DNA from: Puffinus mauretanicus
Lineage: Eukaryota > Chordata > Aves > Procellariiformes > Procellariidae
Direction: 5' to 3'
DNA: 64,000 bases
Assembly (NCBI GenBank): GCA_023333565.1
Contig: JAJKFH010002446.1
Span: 310,001 to 374,000 of the forward strand
Part shown: piece after piece, positions 51,301 through 61,803 of the stretch
Numbering within the stretch: position 1 is the stretch's first letter
Layout of the letters: each line of letters begins with the position of its first letter
Position numbers and translations under genes: made by a program
Notes under the pieces: model-generated
What the model saw: the letters and a program-made list of their open reading frames with translations, nothing else
Databases searched by the model: none
What the model was told of the DNA's origin: nothing

Positions 51301-54210
51301 TTTTCCTGGAGTACTTGCAAATGCTTCATCTTAACTGAGTTTGTAAACAGCTTTAACTCCCTTGGGTGGAGGGTTCAATTCCTTGAGAAATGAGAGGCTG
51401 AAAATGAGAGAACTGAGAATTGCCTTTTTTTGTTTGGGTTGTTTTTTTTTTTTTGGTAGAAGTTATCTTGGACAGTTAGGCTGCCACAGTACAAAATCTG
51501 CTCCAGTCACCTCAATAGCGTGTGGATGCACGTGAGCATTTCAAAAGAACAGCAATGGCAACATTAGAAATGTTGCTGAGGCATTTTTTAGCTCAATATT
51601 CTGGGTGCTTATTATCCAAGCTGAGATACAATATCAGAATCAGTTAATTGCATCTGTGGATGATACAACAACACTGAACAAGTTTCCACGGTAAATTGCA
51701 TTATGAGAAAAAAAAGGAAAAAATTAATCCCCGCAGCATTAGTCTCTCTGGAGAACGCTAAACAACTAGTGACAGTTCTGCTTGGTAACAGTGCTCACCT
51801 CGCGTCAGGACATTGAGGGCAGTTCGGATTTAGTCACTAGTTTAGGTCCTTAACGAGGCTGACGTGAATTACTGGGCTACAGTACTCACTTTTCTCTGCT
51901 ATGTAGGGACTACGGTCTCCTAACTCAGTGTCAAACCTGAGCTTCATAAAGCCACGTAAGATGTCTATCCTTGGGCACTTAAAGTTATTAAATACAAATA
52001 ACTGAATCCCCTCTGCATTTGGCAGCCTGATTAACCAGGTATCCCTGTGTCAGAACAAGTTTAAATGGTACAGCAGAGGTGGACGGGCTGGAGCAGCGAT
52101 GGGCTCAAGCCGTACAGCCAAAGGCAGGCGTCTGTGGAGGAGGGAGATGATGAGGTGCATCTGAATAACTTGCACAAACCAGTTCCTGAAATCCCTTTAT
52201 TTCTATAGCAATTTTTAGTATCTTCAGGATGAATGCTTTACACCTGAAACTCTTGTCACTGTCCATATGGAAAAATAAACACATTAATAGTTGGGTTTTA
52301 TGCTGTAATTTTTTTTATATAGATTTAATTATATACAGTTACATTTTATTTTGTTGGCTTTGATTTGAACCATATTCTGTAATAGCAGTGCCATGGGAAT
52401 GTAAGGGGAGGCTTTTAGTGGATAAGGATCCCATCCTTTCAGGTTATTCTTGTAACCACAAGTACAGGGAAGTCCTGTTAAGCAATTCTGCAGTAACAAA
52501 ATGTTCTGCTTAAACAACTTCCCGATACCAGGGAGTTGTTTGAGAAAACAATTTAACTGATCAGCCATGTCTTCATTAAAAAACCATGCATGGCAAGACA
52601 GACCCTCTGTGTAGCTGTCCAGCATGCACTGGTGTAGATTTGGTCGTGAATGCTTTCTGGCTGCTGGAGGGAGGAATGTAAACAACTGACCTGTTCTTGC
52701 AGGTCAGCAAAACCCGCGATTTCTAGTGAACAGAATAACATCCATCTATGGGGGAAGTGTTATTGGAGGGGGGGAAGCAAGGGCCAGGGTAAAATGACCT
52801 ACATAGGCAACTGATGAGATTTCAGAAAAACAGCCTTTCAGACTGCACTTGCTAGGTGAGTTAATAATGATAGATTCTTTATTTGTTTGGGGTTTTTAAC
52901 ATACAGGAAGGTAAGAAACATAGGGCGCTCTATTTTGCAGTTTTGATGTGTCAAGCCAAAACTCTGGATGATGTTTCATAGGCTACCCTTAAGTCTCTGT
53001 CTGCATGGCGATGATTTTCAGAAAGTACTCTGTATTACACAGCTAGTATAATCAGCTAAGCCTGATACTCCCGGTGGTGGCAAGTACAGTTGAGAAAAAT
53101 AGCAGGATGTCAGCTGAAATACTAGGCTAGTTGTTGATTAAAATAGGAACACCCCTGTCTATGCCAACATGTAGTTCAAAAAGCAAAGACAACTGAACTG
53201 CTGGGGAAGGTACACTGGGCTTAGTTTTCTGAAACAATGGGATCTTGAAAATCAATAGCATACTCTATTACTGAGGTTTAAGCTTTAGTGGAAAGACAAA
53301 TTAGGCTGTAAAGATAATACAGCTGCTCTGTGCCCATATATTTCTGTAAGAATCATTAAATTAGCATTCCTGAAGTATAGAACTAATGGTGAATAAATGA
53401 AATTGAAAGGCAGTATGTTAAAATCCATATAAGAAGAGTTCCTTTAAATGTATACGGCATGATGAAATTGTGAAATTCACTGCTACAATGTAAGACTGAA
53501 GTGGAAAGTTTCACAAAGTCGGAAAGGGATTAAAGATAGATGTGGTTAATGAGACCATCTAGTGGTACGCTTAACGGGATGAAGAAAATTCAAGGAATAT
53601 AAATGTGCCTACTGAACTGCGGGAGTTGTAAGAAACTTCCACCAAAGGTCTGGGTTATCCTTTATGAGGTTTCCCGCAACAACCTCTAAAACCTCTGGAT
53701 CTCCACGTTCAGGCCGTGTCTACCCTCACGCTTTCAACAGTATGCCTGTGGTGGTGTTCAGAACGCACCCAGTTTAGAGGCAGTTTCACTTGCGAAGCTG
53801 TTTGACCTGGAGGGTACAATAAATTGTATTGGAAAAGGCAGTATTAGACATGGCTGCAGACGAGATACCTGGCTGACCAGACCTGCTGCTGATCCGACAT
53901 AGTAGGGGTTCCCAGTTGTTCCATTTTAACACAGCCTGGTGTTCATTTTCGAAGTTTTTCTATGTAATTTCTGAATCTAAGCAACTACCTCAGAAAAAGA
54001 AAGTCCTTTTGTTTCAAAATTATCAGTAACAGACAAGTTCTAAACAGAAAGTAATAGGTTTCGGGTCTAAGTACTTATACATTGTTACACTGTAAACCTG
54101 ATCTCCCAGCATTTTCTGACTTGTGATCGACTATCACATAATTTCAGGTTGCCCTTAAGAGGAAACAGAAAGGGGTGTAAATTTACCTGGGAACTGGTAA
54201 GCCACTTAAA
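45301..54210. other. Intergenic, nothing firmly recognised
   Basis: Mixed unique sequence with a TA/TG microsatellite near 48169-48190 and a G9 run at 46384-46392. The longest plus frame is 168 codons from ATG at 50112; its peptide resembles no family I know and it has no exon or promoter context. No coding exon is supported. Confidence 0.4.
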
Positions 54211-54216
54211 TAATTT

Positions 54217-54235
54217 AAAAAAAAAAAAAAAAAAA
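54217..54235. repeat. Poly(A) tract, 19 bases
   Basis: Uninterrupted A19 in AT-rich intergenic sequence. Simple homopolymer. Confidence 0.9.
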
Positions 54236-55273
54236 TCTATAAGGAAGGTCAAATCAAAAATAGGTAATGAGAAATGACAAAAAAGTGTGCTGTGGGGTTG
54301 TTTGTTTTTTTTTTTAATTGTGTACACTGTGCGTGTGCACTTGCACGCACACATCTTTGGGTATGTGTATACTCACTGTATAGCTTGTAGTGCAGTTGAT
54401 TGATTATAAAGAATACAAAAGACATTCTGTTGTAAACTTTAAAGAATATTTAATAACTTTTAAAAAATAAAATGTATATTTTAAATTTTGTTCTTTATAT
54501 GAATGCACAAAAATGTATCATTGTAGTTGCAGCGACAAAACCCAAAGAACTGAGGAGACCTGCCGACTGTGGTAAGGTACCGGTGACAAGCTAGGAGAAT
54601 TCACAATGAATCCAAACAAAACTTCCCATGGCGAGTCCTGACTTGTTTTCTTACTGTGAGTTGTCTAACTCTGTAGCTATGAAGATCATTCACACTTAGC
54701 AAGAATCCTTGCGGACGAAGTTAGTAAAGAGTCTGGTTTTAAAATAAATGCCACAATCAACTGCTGGTTTCTGTTGCTTACCTTTGGTGCCACATTGATA
54801 GCACGGCAATGAAGCTACGGGAAGTGAATGGCTTCAGCTTTCTCCGTGCTAACAACCTCTGCCCTGTCTGTGAATGGGGGAAGAGGCAGCCGGGAGCCAC
54901 GTGCGCTGAAAGACGTCACCAAGAACGAAGTTCTTAATTAGTTTGTGAGAAGTGAGGGGCTTGGGTGGATTCGCATAGCAGCCATATTGCTGATGCAAGA
55001 TTAAATATTTTTACAACTTCTGAGCAGTTCCTTCCTCTCCGTATTACAAATCATACGATGCTGCATTCAAATAGTAATTATTAAATGGAAGAATAAACCT
55101 TTATATTACTTGAGGGGGAGGAACAAAGAAGTATTCATAGAACAGAAGCTAGAGTGAATTTCAGTGATTGTGCACTATAAGATGTGGAGCTAAATAATTC
55201 TCTTGTACAAGCAACAAGATTTGGCTGCTACTCACAGTTACTGTACAGGAAAATAAACCATAATCTATTAAAA

Positions 55274-55310
55274 ATATATATGTGTGTGTGTATATATATT
55301 ATAATAATTG
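55274..55310. repeat. (TA)n(TG)n(TA)n microsatellite
   Basis: ATATATATGTGTGTGTGTATATATATTATAATAAT: compound dinucleotide repeat, likely length-polymorphic. Confidence 0.85.
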
Positions 55311-55711
55311 TGAAGATGAAAAGCCAGAAGTATATTGGACTGAATCTAAAACCTAAGTCCTGATGTTGCTGAATCCAGTAGGTCCAGCCATGCGCCCTGT
55401 GCCGTCACATCTTGTTATTGAGCAGAAAGAGCAATGAGTATAAATGAGGAGTGCTCTCCTTCAAGGTCTTTGCCTTTGGTTCTGTCTTTAATTTAAATGT
55501 ACAGAGTCCTCCATGTTTAAAGATAAGTGAAAATAATATAAAAGACTTTACTAAAAGTGACAAAACACTAATGGAAGCAATTGGAATGATTTCTGCGTTG
55601 CTCTGCATACACACGATATAAGCAGCCTTTTAAATGGGTATTATGTACTACAGGGTATTTATTTATGATCAACCAGTTCAACATAGGTTTTATGCATACT
55701 ATGGAACTATC

Positions 55712-55800
55712 ATCTTTTTTTTTTTGGTTTTTTAAAAAAAAGATTGTTGCTGTTACATATCACAAAATATTCTGACCTCGTCAGCAGAGAAAGGATGCAA

Positions 55801-55832
<32 letters not shown>
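55712..55832. repeat. T-rich/A-rich inverted homopolymer pair
   Basis: An 11-base perfect inverted repeat (ATCTTTTTTTT ... AAAAAAAAGAT, 55712-55743) is followed 63 bases later by an uninterrupted A26 tract (55807-55832). These can pair with each other's complements and make this a hard region to sequence and assemble. Confidence 0.75.
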
Positions 55833-55833
<1 letters not shown>

Positions 55834-56533
55834 GTAAGTCTGAGGCTTGTTATATGCAGTATGTTCAGAGGTTTGAAATTGGCTTGTGCTGGTAATGCTT
55901 TAAGCACCATAACATCTGTTTGGCCTGTATGAAGAGAGTTAATGACATCAAATACAAAAAATAGTCCAGTTCAAATTATAAACAAGTTGCAGTAGCCTCT
56001 CAGTTGGCAGTGTAAGGGTACTGTTTTAAAAAAAAAAAGAATTATTAGCAGCAATGTGTGGTCTGGTTTGGTTTTTCTTGGTTTGTGTTTCCCCCCCCCT
56101 TTCCTTTCAGCAGTTAGTGCCGTGTGTTTCTGTTGCGGTGACTGGGATTTACAAAGTGAGTATTGCTTATATTCCCTAGATACATGTTTTTGAAAACTGA
56201 GGCAGTTTATCTTGTTGTAAAGACACCTAAACTGTGGAAAATGATTAGAGGGAACCACAAAGTGTGACTTGTCTTCAGTTTCTGTTTCTCATTTTGATTC
56301 TTCTGTAGGTTTACCTAAGTCTAGCAGTCTCCTGTAAGAGCTCAGCACGTATTACTGGGAGCCTCGCAGGCGAGGGTTTGTGATCTGCCTACGCCAGCGT
56401 TGCCCTGTGGGAGCCCTGCACGACGCTTTGCTCTACCAGCTGAGCCATCAGCAGCCTGCTGTCTCGGTGTTCGTTTTTAATGGCAGGGATCACTACAAAT
56501 AGACTTGTCTACCTTTTTCTTAAAAATCGATGT

Positions 56534-56539
56534 TTTATT
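56534..56539 (-). terminator. TSPAN4: Candidate TSPAN4 polyadenylation signal
   Basis: The first canonical hexamer (AATAAA read on the minus strand) that I can find by eye downstream of the TSPAN4 stop codon. If used, the 3' UTR would be about 2.6 kb, which is not unusual for a bird gene. A non-canonical signal nearer the stop codon cannot be excluded, and no strong GT-rich element follows. Confidence 0.3.
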
Positions 56540-59116
56540 AATGTATTCATCACACTGTTACGCTGCTTTTGTGGTGGAAGCTCTGAGCTGTCAGCAGGAG
56601 CACCTGTGCATACAAACTATAAACCACGGCAAGAACTAATGGTACAGCTAACCTGGAATCGTGTCTGTGAGGTAAGGAAGGAAAGGAGTGGAGAGAGGGA
56701 GGGAACGAACTTGCCCCATCTTTCGAAGCGCAGGTCAGCCCGGGCTCAGGCAGCGTTGAGACCGTGGTGATGGTGACACCAAGAGCAAGTCTCTTGCTCG
56801 GGGTGCAGCGCGCCCGTGTGTGGGCTGCTCAGTTTAACCTCTTCTTGCGTCAAGGTCTGTTAGCTGTCAGGGCTTGTTCGCGTGCAGTAAAATCCTTCAG
56901 TGGTGGCGAGGTTGCTGTGATAGCGGGTGAGTGGGAACCCACCTAAACTGCACACACGTAATACATTACTTTCAACTTGGCCTGCACGGCTGAATGCCCC
57001 ATGCGACAGAGGTGGATGCCTAAAGGCGGGGGGTAAGATTTTGGAAAGTACTTGCTTTTTCACACACCAGACTGTCCTAAGCACTTCCCCACAACGCATG
57101 GAGTAGTTTGGGCCTGAGGGTGAGAAGACTGCAGGAAATCAGCAAAGAGGAGAAAAAAACCGCAAAACCTAAGCAGTGGGAGGAGCAGTTGTCAATGGTG
57201 CAGGTCCAGAAGAGGGTTACTTACGGGTGTCAAGGAGACTTTCAATAGGCTGTGGGTTGGCGTGTCCAGCTTTACTGCTGGAAACTGCCTTTAAATCAAA
57301 GTAAGCAAATGGTCACTCGTAGCTGAGACCTGCTGTTGTAAGCACCAAAGGTACAGGGTAACTTTGTTTGCCGAACTTGATGCGTGTTTCTAATCTGTCG
57401 CAGTAGGAATGGCTGCACCGAGCTGTCTGGGAAAACAGGGCACCATGGTTGGGTCTCTGGCCTACTGTCAGGGCCGAGCGGTCCTCAAAGGCTGGCTGCA
57501 GGGAGCAGGCCAGCTGCATTGCTCCGTCTGCCTGTTCCCTGCTGCGTCCTTTCCCTGGGTGCTTCAGCTTCTCGCTGTCAGGTGCATTATCCGGGGCTGC
57601 TTGCTGGTGGGGAACCGTTTGTTTGAACAATAGGAAACACCTGATTCTGAACCTCATCACTAGAAGGTGTGCACAGAAGTGTGCTATGTAAATGACTTCC
57701 CTTACCAATGCAGGGTGGGGAAATCGGACAACTGGTGGTTGTTTTCTGGAAAGTTATGATTTTGATTTCTGCAAATTTCCGAAAGCGTGGGGCATATTCT
57801 AGCCAACAGCCAGGCAGAGGGAGATGGGTCTGAAAAACAGAACTGAGAGATGACTCCAGTTCTAACAAAGACTGGTGTGTCTTGGCTGTTGTAAGCATGC
57901 AGCTAAAAAAAAAAAAAAAGCTAAGCATAAAAACATCTGAAGTCTTAATAACTCTCAGAAAAATGAGCGATGTGCAAAAGATTTTTTTCCTCAGCAAGGC
58001 AAACTCTATCATACCTGCAGATGATGATATCCCAAAGTAAATTAATGAAATGGTGACATTCAGGGAAGGAACAGCTGACAGCTTTGTACGGATCTTCAAG
58101 TGTGGAAATGAGTGATATTTTTTGGCAGACTAACTTGAAATAGGGATGATAAAAAATAAAACCATAGTAGAATGACAGCAAGAGCCCACTCACAAGTTGT
58201 TTACTGAAATGGAGATACAGCTGAATGTAATTACTTGTTTCCCAGAGGTATAAGTGATAGTGCCTCCTACAAGAAATAATACTCGATTATTTCAGTTGGA
58301 ATGTAAAATGGGACTGAAAGGTTCCCTCTTTCTGAGGTTAGATGCTGGGTATTTTAACCTCCTTTCAGAACAGTATGTGTATATGAAGTAATATATATTA
58401 CATATACAGTCAACCATGTATATGCCACTGGCAATTAATAAGTGAGACAATGTCCAATATTGTTTTCCCTTAACAGCCAGATCTCACTGTACAGATTCTG
58501 ATTAAAAGCCTGACTTTGCAGCGCATAAGATTAAAAATACTCCTTTAAAATAACATATTTCTGAAGATGATCCTCTCCTGGCTACAAAATCATCTCGAGA
58601 CGCTTGGAGGCAGGGCTGCTTGATCTTGACATTTTAGCTGTGTGCAAACTGTAGCAAAATTACAGTTGCATTCAGTGCTAGCTACTCTGTACCTTCTTTC
58701 CATGCCGAAGAATACTCATTTTCTGTGCCCTCTCTTCCAGACCGTGAAACGCGGGAAGGCAACCTGGCAGGTTTCGCAGCGGTTGCCGCAGTGCAATGTT
58801 TTCCTAACGCCGGTTTGCAGATCAGCCCCCTCATAAGCGGCCTCCTTTGCCTTTCCGTAGGCCATGGAAAAGGAACCATTGCTCTTGGGAGGTTTTCTTC
58901 TGTTAAAGACAAGGCTGCTTCTTACCTGTGCCAGTTCAAGTACTGACTTTTTCTCTTCTTCCTCCTTCAGTAAAGTGGGGTGATTCACAAAATCTTCAGA
59001 AAGATAGCATTATACACAGTTTATAGTACAAAGGGGGGGGAAGATCAGATGAATGAGCATGAAGGAGATTTCTCCTGTGTCCTTTGGAGGAGGAGCAAAA
59101 AGACTGGGAATGGTAT
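56540..59116 (-). other. TSPAN4: Probable TSPAN4 3' UTR (extent inferred)
   Basis: Continuous with the TSPAN4 terminal coding segment on the minus strand. It holds a C8 run (59033-59040 read on the minus strand), a purine-rich stretch near 58930-58975, and a T15 run when read on the minus strand (57905-57919). Chance open frames occur here, including 170 codons on the minus strand at 57587-58099; none resembles a known protein. The left end depends on which poly(A) signal is used. Confidence 0.4.
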
Positions 59117-59185
59117 CTACGCACAGTAGGTGTCTGCCTTGACTACCTGACAATACATGGTCATTGCAAAGGTGAGTCCGAGAAT
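59117..59185 (-). CDS. TSPAN4: TSPAN4, last coding exon with stop codon (tetraspanin-4)
   Basis: On the minus strand the acceptor TTTTTTTCCTCTTAG (59186-59200) is followed by 22 codons and TAG (59117-59119). The peptide is ILGLTFAMTMYCQVVKADTYCA, which I recognise as the C-terminus of tetraspanin-4 in full: the end of transmembrane helix 4 and a short cytoplasmic tail. The membrane-proximal Cys in MYCQVV is a likely palmitoylation site, as in other tetraspanins. The exon corresponds to about residues 217-238 of the 238-residue human protein. TSPAN4 organises membrane microdomains with integrins and is needed for migrasome formation on retraction fibres. The gene faces CHID1 tail to tail. Confidence 0.98.
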   Translation of the reverse strand: MLGLTFAMTMYCQVVKADTYCA

Positions 59186-61719
59186 CTAAGAGGAAAAAAA
59201 CCAAAACAATCGTTTTTCAGTAAATACCCCCCCCCCCCATTTATTGAAACAAATGAAAGAGAGAAAAGCATGCTTACACTGGTTTTGTTCACATACTGCT
59301 TTTCCTGCCAGTTCACGTCCTTGTTGTGTTCCTAGTTTCTGCCTGCCTTTTTTTCCTTATCTGTATTGCTGTTTTACAGAATGAACAATGAGAGCACGGG
59401 AGAGTTGATTTCTCCACAAAAAGCAGCCACCAGATACTGGGAAGAGGTACGTTGAAAAGAAATGTTTGGATGTCTTTTGCTCGAAAATATTTTATAGTGG
59501 CAACCCACAGCTGTGGGGCTGGGCTGTGTGGTTACCTCTGAGCTATTGCTTTGACAGACAATCGGGTTCATCCCTGACCCGAAGGGTGCTGCGGTTTACT
59601 TTACTGTACTTTACTTTTCCAAGCGTTATGTGTGCACAGGTCCCTGTGGGGGAATCACTGGAGACCGTCCATGCATTAATCATAACCATCAATGCCTCAT
59701 CAACAGTGTGCGTGTCTTTCTACTCAGCCTATTCAAGAGAAGCAGCAGGGAGGTGGTGGTTCTTCTCCCAGCCCAACTGCCGACCTGCTGTGCCGGCTCT
59801 GGTGGATTACTTCATCGGAAAAGGGGACGGGGAAGAGAGTCTTATTTTATTTCCAGTTGAAGTACTTATATGAATGTACTAAGTGGTTGTTACTATTCCT
59901 TTGCAACACCACTGTAAAAATTGTCATCGAAATAAAGGTTTGCCAGGTAGAAATTTTTTGTGTGAATTCTATTTTAAGCACTTAATTTGACCACTTCAAA
60001 TTTAGTCTTTACATAAATAGTAGTTTCCTGTTAAAGAGTAATTTGAAAGAGTACATGAATAACACACACACTACTTTGTAAATAACAGCTTTATAACCTT
60101 TTTTTTCTTCATTTCCCATTCTTCCACAGTGAAATAAGATTGTTAGGCTTTAGTGTGCTGTCTCATAGTAAGCACATGCCTTTTGGAAGTAGTCCCTGAA
60201 TACTGCCTTCTACTTAGATTCAATCACATAGTGCAGCTAGAAGACAGACTAAAATTCTTTTGTGTTTTGAGATGTTTTCTTTGTATTTCACAGCATTTAC
60301 TAGGAATATTAATTAGCATTTTTAAATTGCCTGAAGTGTTTTCTCCTATGCAAACTAGTAATTTCTTTCTGTCAGAAAGACAGTATTCTCTTAAATATAA
60401 TCAAGGTCTATGGGCTGCTGGGTTTTTAATGTATCTTTTAAAGACTCCCTAAATGCTGAATCGATGCTCAAAAGCTGGTTTTTAAAATATGGTAATATAT
60501 TAACAACAGTCCTACATTGTCTCTCTGCCATGTGATGTTGTTGTGCTTATCTCTTTTCCTAAGCATATCTGCTTACTACACTGGAAAACAAAACCCAAAA
60601 CTCTACTGGTTTGAGGAGTCAGGCATTTGCATTAATAAGTTACAGCCAATACGTGACATATGAGGGAGTGAGTACATGCCATTCCGCCTGAACTGACGTT
60701 AGTGGGAATGTGAGTGGAATTCTCATCCCAGGCTCTCTCTTGCTGCTGCTAGTGGTATACCATGCAAAATTAAAAAAAAAACCACCCATGGTTTAATCTG
60801 GAGTTACATGGTATTAATTAGCTTAGCAATGCCCTCCTTTCTGCTTATATGTTGAGTGTGAGGGAGAGGTGGAGCTGGGAACTAAAGCTCCATCTTCACT
60901 GCATTCAGGAATGGGACCCTGGGCCGTCAATGGAGGGCTGACCTAAAGCTGAAGCAGGCTGAGCTCCAGCACAGCTTTCACCTGTGTATCCTCAGGCTAA
61001 GGTTCGTGCCTTTGGGGCTGGACTATGGCCACAACCAGGGCAAGCTGGATTAAAGACACAGGTACGTAAGAGCAAGAGACGAGGTATACACTGATGACTG
61101 ATTCTTCTTTGACCAAAGTTATGCTAGAAATAACTGCAGGTCAAACATCTGATAGGCACGTCTATGCCAATCTTGCCTACCTAGTTTCCCTGCAAGTAAT
61201 AGAAAAGAAACATGGTTTTATTGGCAAGGTTGAGTAATGGTAACAACATCCCAACTTGTAACTCACCCTAGGACTGAGGAGGGGGTCGAAGACTTAAGCT
61301 ACCTTTAGGCTATCTTGAAGTTAGATATTTAGCCTAAGCGGATGGTCCTCTCTGGAGAACTACTGGACAAATACAGGTAAAAGGCAATTCACCCTACCCT
61401 GACGAGGCTTCTGTCTCTGGATGGCGGGGACTACCTCTCCACTGAGTCTAGTCTAAGCCTTAGCTAAACCGCTTGATAAAGTGCCTGCTCTTTGCAGTGC
61501 ATCATAAAACACAAAATGTGTGCAGTATTCCTAGTTCTGTACCTTGAACATAGTATTTTAACTAAATAAAAACATAAAAGACAAATCTTGCAGAGTTTTA
61601 CTCTAGCATCATGCAAAATTTGGAATTATTAAAACAGGCTTGGGCGGAGTATATCTGGATCTATGGTTACTTATTTAGTTACACTTAATTAGGTTTTGAA
61701 AATTGATATTAAACTGTAC
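59186..61719 (-). other. TSPAN4: Last TSPAN4 intron
   Basis: About 2.5 kb, GTACAG donor (61714-61719, minus) to TTAG acceptor. It contains a C12 run at 59227-59238 (G12 in the transcript), about 42 bases before the acceptor. It also carries plus-strand sequence that looks like two exons followed by an AATAAA (see the entry for 59380-59960). Nothing else recognised. Confidence 0.85.
59380..59960 (+). other. Candidate antisense spliced transcript in the TSPAN4 intron
   Basis: On the plus strand a pyrimidine-rich acceptor ending in TTTTACAG (to 59379) precedes a 67-base segment (59380-59446) ending in GAG before a GTACGT donor. A second acceptor, TTTCTACTCAG (to 59727), opens a segment that reaches an AATAAA at 59931-59936 with TTTTTTGTGTG after it. 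If joined, the frame from ATG at 59381 stays open (22 codons, then on through the poly(A) signal to a stop at 59986-59988). Because the frame runs past the signal, a complete protein is unlikely; a long non-coding antisense RNA is the better guess. No similarity is recognised. Exon-like signals also arise by chance. Confidence 0.25.
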
Positions 61720-61803
61720 CTGCACCATAGCTGTGCACAATCCAAAGATTCCCACTGCTAGTAAGTTTTCCTGGAGCCATATTTTCACTGTTTCGTAGCA
61801 AGG
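61720..61803 (-). CDS. TSPAN4: TSPAN4, second-last coding exon
   Basis: An 84-base exon on the minus strand with acceptor TTTTTTTTCCCAG (61804 upward) and donor GTACAG (61719 downward), phase 0 at both sides. It reads 28 codons: PCYETVKIWLQENLL followed by AVGIFGLCTAMVQ. The first Cys is one of the conserved large-extracellular-loop cysteines, and the remainder enters transmembrane helix 4. It corresponds to about residues 189-216 of human TSPAN4, from which it differs at only a few positions. Confidence 0.98.

Noticed and set aside
56391..56470. Possible functional tRNA gene on the minus strand
   Set aside because: Only the D-arm resembles a tRNA. The anticodon stem does not pair and no T-loop/box B sequence is present.
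57384..57633. Three overlapping plus frames of 74-80 codons in a GC-rich block
   Set aside because: All frames are open because the block is GC-rich; the peptides match nothing known and the block is probably in the TSPAN4 3' UTR.
57587..58099. 170-codon open frame on the minus strand
   Set aside because: It runs through a T15 homopolymer (Phe run) and lies in the probable TSPAN4 3' UTR. No resemblance to a known protein.
58716..58988. Minus-strand segment ending CTGGCACAG before GTAAGA, like an exon with a Glu-rich peptide
   Set aside because: It is continuous with the TSPAN4 3' UTR, has no clear acceptor, and the peptide is low-complexity.
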